From an uncultured Acidobacteriota bacterium (GTDB lineage: Bacteria > Acidobacteriota > Blastocatellia > Pyrinomonadales > Pyrinomonadaceae): a stretch of DNA of 10,283 nt. This document shows, in pieces, positions 1-5,823 of the stretch. The stretch's first letter is position 1. Each line of letters starts with the position of its first letter. The notes beneath the pieces were generated by a model. That model did no database searches and was not told the DNA's origin. It saw nothing but the letters and a program-made list of their open reading frames with translations. The stretch spans positions 1 to 10,283 of the forward strand of contig CADEFG010000117.1 in the NCBI GenBank assembly GCA_902826505.1, written 5' to 3'. Both the position numbers and the translations under genes were made by a program.

Positions 1-1232
1 AACTGATCGGATTGCTAATTCGCGCCGCCGTGCCGGGCGCGCGCGTCGGTGAGCTTTGTTTGATTCATTCACCGCACCGGGCGAAAGTTTTGCGGGCTGA
101 AGTTGTCGGATTTCGCGGCAGTGAAGTTATTCTGATGCCGCTCGGCGATGTTTCGGATGTCGCGATGGGCGCTGAAGTCGTGCCGACCGGAACTTCGTTG
201 ACGATCCGTGTTGGCGAAGGTTTGCTCGGCAGAGTCGTTGACGGGCTCGGCGAACCGATCGACGGCAAAGGCGCGATCGAAGACGCGGTCGATAAGATCG
301 TTTCGGCGCGACCGCCCGACCCGATGAAGCGCCAGCGGGTGACAAAACAATTAAAAACCGGCGTTCGGGCGCTCGACGGGCTTTTGACGGTCGGCGAAGG
401 TCAGCGGATCGGCATTTTCGCCGCTGCGGGTGTCGGAAAATCGACGACTTTGGGAATGCTTGCACGAAATACGGAAGCCGAAATCAACGTTATTGCGCTG
501 ATCGGTGAACGCGGGCGGGAGGTGCGCGATTTTCTCGAACAGGATCTGGGCGATGAAGGTCTCAAACGCTCGGTCGTCGTCGTTGCTACTTCCAACGAAC
601 CGTCGCTGATTCGGATGAAAGCCGCCTATGTCGCGACGGCAATCGCCGAGTATTTTCGCGATCAGGGCAAAAAAGTATTGTTTTTGATGGATTCGGTGAC
701 GCGTTTTGCGCGGGCTTTACGCGAAGTCGGGCTGGCGGCGGGCGAACCGCCGGCGCGCTCTGGTTTTCCGCCGTCGGTTTTTTCCGAGCTTCCGCGACTA
801 TTGGAGCGGACGGGAAATTCAGATAAAGGTTCGATCACGGCGTTTTATACAGTTTTGGTCGAAGGCGACGATATGACCGAACCGATCGCCGACGAAACGC
901 GCTCGATTCTTGACGGACACGTTGTTTTGTCGCGCAAGCTCGCCGCACAGAATCATTATCCGGCGATCGATATCAACGAATCGGTTTCGCGCGTGATGAG
1001 CGGGATTGCCGCCGTGCCGCATCTCGAATCGGCGGGCAAACTCCGTGAGGTTTTGGCAACCTATGAAGCGCAGAAAGATTTGATCTTGATCGGCGCGTAT
1101 AAAAAGGGAAGCGATCCGAAAACCGATTACGCGATCTCAAAGATCGACGCCGTCAATAAGTTTCTGCGGCAAAGCACCATGGAAGCGATGCCTGCGGATA
1201 TTGCGATTCAAAAATTGATCCAGATCTTTTAG
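1..1232 (+). CDS. sctN: Type III secretion system export ATPase SctN (5' partial)
   Basis: This is the hexameric ATPase at the cytoplasmic base of the secretion apparatus, which strips chaperones from substrates and energises export. The reading frame is open to the window edge, and the first visible residues match the family's N-terminal beta-barrel, so the true start lies upstream and the TTG at 12 is not it. Counting from the codon at 12, I see a Walker A motif AAGVGKST (138-145), the catalytic-Glu motif GERGRE (E166) and Walker B LFLMD (D227). The segments TRFARALREVGLAAGEPP and SRKLAAQNHYPAID resemble SctN more than flagellar FliI, which usually has TRFAMAQREIG. The C-terminus looks complete. 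The gene is followed directly by a terminator, not by sctO/sctP as in many T3SS operons. The FliI alternative is disfavoured by these motifs and by the cargo genes next door. Confidence 0.93.
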   Translation, partial: LIGLLIRAAVPGARVGELCLIHSPHRAKVLRAEVVGFRGSEVILMPLGDVSDVAMGAEVVPTGTSLTIRVGEGLLGRVVDGLGEPIDGKGAIEDAVDKIVSARPPDPMKRQRVTKQLKTGVRALDGLLTVGEGQRIGIFAAAGVGKSTTLGMLARNTEAEINVIALIGERGREVRDFLEQDLGDEGLKRSVVVVATSNEPSLIRMKAAYVATAIAEYFRDQGKKVLFLMDSVTRFARALREVGLAAGEPPARSGFPPSVFSELPRLLERTGNSDKGSITAFYTVLVEGDDMTEPIADETRSILDGHVVLSRKLAAQNHYPAIDINESVSRVMSGIAAVPHLESAGKLREVLATYEAQKDLILIGAYKKGSDPKTDYAISKIDAVNKFLRQSTMEAMPADIAIQKLIQIF

Positions 1233-1291
1233 CACCGTTCATAAATCATGGTGTTTTTGTAATCCGCGCCGATTCAAATAAAATTTGGAAA

Positions 1292-1344
1292 AAAAAACAA
1301 AACGTGCCTTTTGTTCGACGAACAAAAGGCACGTTTTGTTTTTT
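1292..1344. terminator. Bidirectional intrinsic terminator
   Basis: This is a perfect inverted repeat centred on base 1318. Its core arm AACAAAACGTGCCTTTTGTT is followed by TCG, a single central A and the exact complement. The A-run before it and the T-run after it extend the pairing, and they provide a U-tract on both strands. It lies between the convergent ends of sctN and the 677-residue gene, so it can terminate both. Confidence 0.93.
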
Positions 1345-1359
1345 CATTTCGAAACTCGA

Positions 1360-3393
1360 TTAATCGTTGAGTTTGATCTGGTAGCTGTCGTTCATTGAGC
1401 GAAGCATTTGTTCGAGCCGCGTGCGTGCTTCGTCGAGTTGTTCTCTGATCGCCGGATCAGTAGTTTTTTCGATTTCGGCGTTCAGCTGATCAATAACCTG
1501 GTTGAACTTATCGTTCAAACCTTCAAGAAGATTTTCGCCGAGATTAATGTCACCGCCGGCGGCGGCTAAGTCTTTGATAAATTGTTCCGCCAAGGCTTCG
1601 GGATCAGGGTCGGAAACCTTGAAAACATTACCGAGAATCTGTCCGATTATCGCGTTGGCGGCGAGACCGGCAGCCGTTCCGCCCGGACCGCCCGCCGCCG
1701 TTCCCAAAGCTGTGACGCCTTTTCCGACCAAAGCGCCGACGGCTTTGCCCAACACGCCGATTGTAAATTCTTGAATTTTATCTTTTTCAGCGTCCGATGC
1801 ATCGGCGAGCGCTTCGCGACCGGCGGCTTGAATCGTGCCGAGCAATTCGCCGATCTTATCACCGACGGTCGCCGAATTTGTTCCGGCATTAGCCACCTGA
1901 TCGCCGACGTATTTTGCAATCGCGTCCTCGATCTTCGTCCGCACATCCGGCGGCGTGTCGGTTGAGAATAAAGTGTTCTTGAAATACCGCTGCAGAACGT
2001 TTTGCCCTTCTTCGGTTTGTAAAAGCGATTCGAGAATTTGATCAGAATGATCGGTGAAAAACTTACTGATCGCGCCGTTGGCGAAAACCTCGTCGCCGAA
2101 ACGCGGCACGACATCGCTGAAAATACGCAGTGCTTCGGAACTCAGTTTTCCGTCCGCGTTCGTCATCTGCGATGCTTTGTTTAGTAAATTTTCAACTGCG
2201 CGACCGGTAATCCACGGCTGGTAATTTTCAATCGTGCCGTCCAGCATTTTGTAGAAGTTTTCGTTATTCTGCTTGATGTAATCGCCGATGGTCGAAGGAC
2301 TGCCGTAACGCGGCGGCGTGGCGGAGCCGAAATTAATAAAATTGCGTAAACCGTCGGGCGACATTCCGCCGAGTGCGGTCAGCGCATTAACGCCAGAGGT
2401 GTCAATATACGGATCATTTACGCCGCTGTTTGAAATATCCATCGCATGTTTGGCGTAACCGGCAATCAGCGCGTCATTGCCTGTCCGGCTGATGACGTCT
2501 GCCAAACCGTCTTGTATACCGATCGGTAACAGTTCGGGATTATCGAGCGTTTGGTTCAAAATACGGCTGACTGTTGCGGGATCTTGCCGGTAGGCGTCGT
2601 TCAATGAAGTCGCCAATAGATCGCGTTCACTATCGTTTAATAATCCGGCTCGCTGCAAAACTTCGTTGCCGTATTGTCCATAACTCATGACTTCCAGCAG
2701 GTAATCGTCACGTTTGTCGGGCGGAATTTTCGCCAAATCGCCGGCAATGGTTTTGATATCTTCTTCGGGATTGCCCGTCAATTTCGGCGGTGCATAGCCT
2801 TTCGCGGCAGTTTCAAGCCGCAAAGCATCGGCGCGTTCGTCGTCGTGAACATTGCCGGCAAGCAGATGATTGCGAAATCTTTCGAGCATCGCTTTGCCGC
2901 CCGAATTTTCGCCGATCGTTTTTAGCTCGCCGTCCGTTAGATTTTGTGCGAAGCTTTGGGCGATTTCGTCTTTGTCATTTTCTTCGATCTTTCCCCGACC
3001 GCCTTGATCGATCGAATCGCCGAGCATTGCCTGCGTGATTGCCCAGGCATCAGCCGGATTGGTTTTGGCGATTTCCGCCAGATCGCGTCCGACGCCTTCC
3101 GTGTCGAGATTTCCTTTTCCGCCGTTTTGTTTGATTATTTCGTCAGCCTTTTGTTCGGCTTCCTGCGGTGTGATCGTCGGAGTGGTTTGAGTGACCGGTG
3201 CGGCAATTTGCGCGTTCAGCTTGACCCGCAAAATATTTGCCTGATTGATGTTGTCGCGGCGGTTTGTGTAAACCGCCGCATTTGTCTGGGGTGTTTCAGT
3301 TTGGGTTACACTTGGTTTGACTTCCGTTTTTTTGATTACAGGTTCTTCTCTGCGTGTGCTGGATACGCCGCCGCCGTCAACTTTATAGACCAT
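1360..3393 (-). CDS. Putative T3SS-exported protein with Gly/Ala-rich hydrophobic segment
   Basis: I do not recognise a named family with certainty. The 677-residue product has a polar, Thr/Gln/Pro-rich, apparently disordered N-terminus (about 1-75) without a Sec signal, as expected of a T3SS substrate. A helical region follows (about 76-530), including a stretch starting LDTEGVGRDLAEIAKTNP. From memory this resembles modules in large secreted proteins of xanthomonads and myxobacteria; that is unverified. Residues 544-591 form a long Gly/Ala-rich hydrophobic segment with a central GGPGG, able to make a membrane hairpin. The C-terminus (about 622-672) is charged and helical, probably coiled coil. 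The start is fixed by a strong Shine-Dalgarno GGAGGAGA just before the ATG. It is transcribed toward sctN from its own putative GAAACT/CGATAA promoter. Effector or translocator-like protein is an inference from context and architecture. Confidence 0.8.
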   Translation of the reverse strand: MVYKVDGGGVSSTRREEPVIKKTEVKPSVTQTETPQTNAAVYTNRRDNINQANILRVKLNAQIAAPVTQTTPTITPQEAEQKADEIIKQNGGKGNLDTEGVGRDLAEIAKTNPADAWAITQAMLGDSIDQGGRGKIEENDKDEIAQSFAQNLTDGELKTIGENSGGKAMLERFRNHLLAGNVHDDERADALRLETAAKGYAPPKLTGNPEEDIKTIAGDLAKIPPDKRDDYLLEVMSYGQYGNEVLQRAGLLNDSERDLLATSLNDAYRQDPATVSRILNQTLDNPELLPIGIQDGLADVISRTGNDALIAGYAKHAMDISNSGVNDPYIDTSGVNALTALGGMSPDGLRNFINFGSATPPRYGSPSTIGDYIKQNNENFYKMLDGTIENYQPWITGRAVENLLNKASQMTNADGKLSSEALRIFSDVVPRFGDEVFANGAISKFFTDHSDQILESLLQTEEGQNVLQRYFKNTLFSTDTPPDVRTKIEDAIAKYVGDQVANAGTNSATVGDKIGELLGTIQAAGREALADASDAEKDKIQEFTIGVLGKAVGALVGKGVTALGTAAGGPGGTAAGLAANAIIGQILGNVFKVSDPDPEALAEQFIKDLAAAGGDINLGENLLEGLNDKFNQVIDQLNAEIEKTTDPAIREQLDEARTRLEQMLRSMNDSYQIKLND

Positions 3394-3443
3394 TTTCTCC
3401 TCCGAAAAATTTTACAAAATTATAAAAAAAATCTTTTTTAAAG

Positions 3444-3473
3444 TTATCGGTTGGAAATGCGGAAAGTTTCCTG
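3444..3473 (-). promoter_or_regulatory. Putative ECF-type sigma promoter, copy A
   Basis: Read on the minus strand this is CAG-GAAACT, 15 bases, then CGATAA. GAAACT occupies 3470-3465 and CGATAA 3449-3444, about 50 bases before the ATG at 3393. The same two boxes at the same spacing occur before three other transcription units in the window. Confidence 0.72.
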
Positions 3474-3483
3474 TAATTTGTTT

Positions 3484-3575
3484 AAGTCTCAAGTCCCACT
3501 TTCCAAGTCTCAAGTCCCAAGTCTTAAGTAAAGTTCGTGTTTAACTTGAGACCTGATGCTTGGGATTTCGGACTT
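3484..3575. repeat. Degenerate heptanucleotide repeat array, two opposed arms
   Basis: Seven consecutive 7-base units run on the plus strand at 3484, 3491, 3498, 3505, 3512, 3519 and 3526 (AAGTCTC, AAGTCCC, ACTTTCC, AAGTCTC, AAGTCCC, AAGTCTT, AAGTAAA). After an 8-base spacer (3533-3540), five units run in the opposite orientation in exact 7-base phase from 3541 to 3575 (AAGTTAA, AGGTCTC, AAGCATC, AAATCCC and AAGTCCG on the minus strand). The inner units can pair into an imperfect hairpin. Most units fit AARTYYN. A related array lies at 9081-9115. No T-run follows, so it is not an obvious terminator. Confidence 0.8.
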
Positions 3576-3579
3576 GAAA

Positions 3580-3993
3580 CTAATTGTTTGCTTTTTCGGC
3601 GGCATTCACTAGAATTTCGCTGTTCCAACGCAGACTTGCCTGGGCAAGCTCGTTTATTTGGCTAAAAAAAACTTCTTCGGCAATTTTTTCGGTAAAATCC
3701 TTTTGCAGATAGAAAGCAAAATTTTCGCTGTTGAAAACAACCCGCCCGCCGCCGTTATTGGCTTCGGTTTCTTCCCCGAAAACCGCGTCGAGAACTTTGT
3801 CCTGCGGTTCTTTGCGAAAACGATAGATCAAGGCTTGGGCGGATAAAATTTCTTCCGTTTCATCATATTCAAAACCGACCACGGTTTCGCCGATCCGCGC
3901 TTCGACGTACGTTTTCTCGTCAAAAAAAGAGGCTTTTTCGCCAAGCCGGCGGAAAAAAGCCTCGATTTGTTGTGTTGCTTCCTCTTTGGTCAT
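3580..3993 (-). CDS. Putative T3SS class I (CesT-like) chaperone
   Basis: This small acidic protein of 137 residues is likely a cytoplasmic chaperone that keeps a T3SS substrate secretion-competent. The predicted layout fits the CesT/SycE fold: an N-terminal helix (about 3-18), strands around VEARIG, VVGFEYDE and ILSAQALIYRF, a helix at EPQDKVLDAVFG, a Gly-rich turn leading to paired strands (GRVVFNSENFAFYLQKDF), and a C-terminal helix ending near RWNSEIL. Length is typical of the class. It starts 14 bases after the hydrolase stop codon with no convincing Shine-Dalgarno, so translation is probably coupled. That makes the hydrolase its most likely client; the 677-residue protein downstream is a second possibility. 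Assignment rests on fold pattern and context, since this family is weakly conserved in sequence. Confidence 0.68.
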   Translation of the reverse strand: MTKEEATQQIEAFFRRLGEKASFFDEKTYVEARIGETVVGFEYDETEEILSAQALIYRFRKEPQDKVLDAVFGEETEANNGGGRVVFNSENFAFYLQKDFTEKIAEEVFFSQINELAQASLRWNSEILVNAAEKANN

Positions 3994-4007
3994 TCAAAGA
4001 TTCTACA

Positions 4008-4970
4008 TCAATTAAAATTACCTTGTCGCGCCTCGTCGAACGGAACTCTTTGGGGCAGATAAAATTCTTCGAATCCGTGCGAAACAAATGGTTTGCCGTC
4101 GCGGAAATAATGTGTTTGCGCGTCACGTCCCGCGTGGGCGAACGGATTGAGCCACGAACGAAGTCCGAAAGCCTGCGGCACCGCGTCATTGCGGTTGACA
4201 TAATGAACATATTGCGGACCGTCGGTAAACCGCCGCGAAGCGCCGCCGAAAGTTTCGACCTTGATATTGTTCATCAAAGCTTCGGCATCGCGGCGCGACA
4301 TTCCGTCTTCGAGCATCAGACGGTTTTTGACGTCCTGCAAAGCGCGGCTCGTGATGATCGCGCCCTGCGAATGAGCCATCAGATGGACATCGCGTCCGGC
4401 GCGCAATTCGTTGTAAACCATATCGGCAAGCGTATCGACCGCCGGATTATTGCCGATGTCCAGTTTATCGCCGAGACTTTGCAGAATATCCGTTCCGAAG
4501 CCTTCCGTCGAATTATGGATGCCGACCACGCGCGAACCGGTACTGTCGGCAATCGCCTGTAAACTATTGGTTTGTCCCGCGACGTTCGTGCGGATTCCGT
4601 TGACATAGATCAAGGTTTCGTTATTGCGCACGCCGCCTTGCGGATTGACCCCGGGAATTTCGCCGAGCGGCGTGTTCGGCGCAAAGGTTTGCCCGTTGGC
4701 ACCGACAAAATGACCGTCGAATTCTTTATCCGTCCGCGGTTCATCGGGTTGCAAGCGAAGGCTCAGTGGATTGAGCGAAGTGGCTAGTCCCATTCGCGAG
4801 GCAAAAATATCGCCCAGACTTTCGGCTGGATTACCGGCAAAATTGCCGAGCGTTTCGACATCTTTCAATACTTCGTTTTGAATATTTTCTCTCAGCGAAT
4901 TGCCCAATTCAAGCGGTTTCAGCAAAGCCCTGCCGAGATCTCCCGCGATGCCTTTCAAACTCAAACCCAT
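4008..4970 (-). CDS. Alpha/beta-hydrolase, lipase-like, candidate T3SS effector
   Basis: The 320-residue protein has a nucleophile elbow AHSQG (S201; an Ala replaces the first Gly of GxSxG) after a predicted strand VHLMAH. It has an earlier strand LIYVNGI (120-126) that may form the oxyanion region, a likely catalytic Asp in NRNDAVP (D262) and a His in VSHGFEE (H298). Order and spacing suit a Ser-Asp-His triad of an esterase, lipase or phospholipase. The first 100 residues are amphipathic or disordered with no Sec signal, compatible with T3SS export. The start is supported by a GGAGGAA ribosome site 8 bases upstream. It is the first gene of a bicistron with the chaperone candidate and follows a GAAACT/CGAAAA promoter copy. 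The fold is well supported; the substrate and effector status are inferred. Confidence 0.82.
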   Translation of the reverse strand: MGLSLKGIAGDLGRALLKPLELGNSLRENIQNEVLKDVETLGNFAGNPAESLGDIFASRMGLATSLNPLSLRLQPDEPRTDKEFDGHFVGANGQTFAPNTPLGEIPGVNPQGGVRNNETLIYVNGIRTNVAGQTNSLQAIADSTGSRVVGIHNSTEGFGTDILQSLGDKLDIGNNPAVDTLADMVYNELRAGRDVHLMAHSQGAIITSRALQDVKNRLMLEDGMSRRDAEALMNNIKVETFGGASRRFTDGPQYVHYVNRNDAVPQAFGLRSWLNPFAHAGRDAQTHYFRDGKPFVSHGFEEFYLPQRVPFDEARQGNFN

Positions 4971-5006
4971 CCGAGCGTTCCTCCAAAAATTCTTCCTTGA
5001 AATAAG

Positions 5007-5036
5007 TTTTCGTCCAAAGTCGAAAATAGTTTCCTG
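5007..5036 (-). promoter_or_regulatory. Putative ECF-type sigma promoter, copy B
   Basis: Minus-strand CAG-GAAACT (GAAACT at 5033-5028), 15 bases, then CGAAAA (5012-5007), one mismatch from CGATAA. It lies 36 bases before the hydrolase ATG. As in copy A, the boxes are preceded by CAAATT-type sequence and followed by CTT. Confidence 0.65.
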
Positions 5037-5072
5037 AAAATTTGGGAAATTGTAAAATATTTTTTTGGTAGC

Positions 5073-5093
5073 GGTTGGCGAAATTCGCGAACC
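5073..5093. promoter_or_regulatory. Operator-like near-palindrome between divergent promoters
   Basis: A 21-base near-perfect palindrome is centred on 5083. The arms are GGTTGGCGAA and TTCGCGAACC around a central A, with nine of ten positions complementary. It sits between promoter copy B (minus) and copy D (plus), so a dimeric regulator bound here could affect both. No regulator gene is visible in the window. Confidence 0.4.
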
Positions 5094-5098
5094 TAAAA

Positions 5099-5128
5099 CG
5101 AGAAACTCTTGGCGAATAATGACGATAA
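5099..5128 (+). promoter_or_regulatory. Putative ECF-type sigma promoter, copy D
   Basis: CGA-GAAACT (GAAACT at 5102-5107), 15 bases, then CGATAA (5123-5128). It points toward the small gene at 5251 but lies 122 bases from its ATG, farther than the other copies. A sigma70-type promoter lies in between. Confidence 0.62.
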
Positions 5129-5193
5129 TTGAATTGTGGGCGCAAGTTTTTTAAGGCGCGTTTGAATTTTATCAGGAATATTTGATTTTCGGA

Positions 5194-5222
5194 TTAACAA
5201 AAAGTTTATTTTTCATTATAAT
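5194..5222 (+). promoter_or_regulatory. Sigma70-type promoter for the 134-residue gene
   Basis: TTAACA (5194-5199) is one base from the -35 consensus and is followed by a 17-base spacer and a perfect TATAAT (5217-5222). The expected transcript start near 5229 gives a leader of about 20 bases that still contains the GAGGA ribosome site. Confidence 0.65.
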
Positions 5223-5250
5223 TTCGCTAAAAAGTTTGAGGATAAAAGCA

Positions 5251-5655
5251 ATGTCTGTAAAAAAAACAAGTTCACCTCTCAGCAGCGGCGCCGAATCGCT
5301 CGACCCGCTCGGCGGAAAAGATGAATTACAACGCGGCGGGAAGATTGATAAAAATTTCGAAGCCGCTCTGGCAGAAGCCGCCGGACAGCTCGAACAAGCC
5401 GGAGCCAACGAAAAATCCGACAACCCGACGCGATCGGCGTTTCAGCAAATCGCGTCGAATTCAAATCTCGATTCGCCCGAAGATGCGTTGTCAGCCGTTC
5501 GCGAATCGGCGCAGTCTTTAGTCAACTCGCGTCTCAAAGAGGATGTCCGCGATTCCGAACAGGGCAAAAAAATCTCCGAAGACCTAAGCAATTATATTTC
5601 GAAAGACCCGTTTATGCACCGCAAGATCCTGAACATTTTGCAGCGTTTAAAATAA
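5251..5655 (+). CDS. Small acidic helical protein of the T3SS locus, function unknown
   Basis: I do not recognise this 134-residue protein. A longer frame reaches back to 5182, but the ATG at 5251 is preferred. It has GAGGA (5238-5242) at good spacing, while the longer version would read through the sigma70 promoter. Residues 1-60 are low-complexity and Ser/Lys/Glu/Ala-rich. The second half is helical, with SPEDALSAVRESAQSLVNSRL and a C-terminal ISKDPFMHRKILNILQRLK amphipathic helix. It has no signal peptide or membrane segment. It stands alone between the divergent control region and a strong terminator, and seems to have both a sigma70-type and an ECF-type promoter. It could be a secreted substrate, a small apparatus component or a regulator of export; the sequence does not decide. 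Confidence 0.72.
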   Translation: MSVKKTSSPLSSGAESLDPLGGKDELQRGGKIDKNFEAALAEAAGQLEQAGANEKSDNPTRSAFQQIASNSNLDSPEDALSAVRESAQSLVNSRLKEDVRDSEQGKKISEDLSNYISKDPFMHRKILNILQRLK

Positions 5656-5682
5656 ACTAAGGATCAATTTTATAAATAGTTC

Positions 5683-5723
5683 AAGTTGAACATTTCGGAG
5701 GCAACCGAAATGTTCAACTTTTT
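5683..5723 (+). terminator. Intrinsic terminator after the 134-residue gene
   Basis: A perfect 16-base-pair stem (AAGTTGAACATTTCGG paired with its complement at 5705-5720) surrounds a 6-base loop AGGCAA. The run CTTTTTGTTT follows. It lies 27 bases after the stop codon. Confidence 0.93.
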
Positions 5724-5750
5724 GTTTAAAGGACTGAAATCCGTAAAAAT

Positions 5751-5780
5751 CGGGAAACTTTTGCGGCAAGCTTCCGATAA
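5751..5780 (+). promoter_or_regulatory. Putative ECF-type sigma promoter, copy C
   Basis: CGG-GAAACT (GAAACT at 5754-5759), 15 bases, then CGATAA (5775-5780), 43 bases before the ATG of the muralytic enzyme and just downstream of the preceding gene's terminator. It is the best promoter candidate in this spacer. Confidence 0.72.
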
Positions 5781-5823
5781 TTACTGACAAGTGCTGTAAA
5801 AAAATATTTTAAGGGGAAAAACG

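Noticed and set aside
3419..3447. Minus-strand TATAAT with ATAACT as a sigma70 promoter for the 677-residue gene
   Set aside because: The -35 matches only 3 of 6 bases in a very AT-rich tract, and the copy A element just upstream explains expression better.
3576..3602. Plus-strand GAAACT followed after 15 bases by CGGCGG
   Set aside because: The second box does not match, and it points antisense into the chaperone gene.
5182..5250. A longer N-terminus for the 134-residue protein, with a hydrophobic stretch like a signal peptide
   Set aside because: This segment contains the near-consensus promoter and the ribosome site for the ATG at 5251, and the frame would begin at a non-ATG codon.
5784..5810. 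CTGACA with TATTTT as a sigma70 promoter for the muralytic gene
   Set aside because: The spacing is only 15 and the transcript would start beyond the ribosome site.
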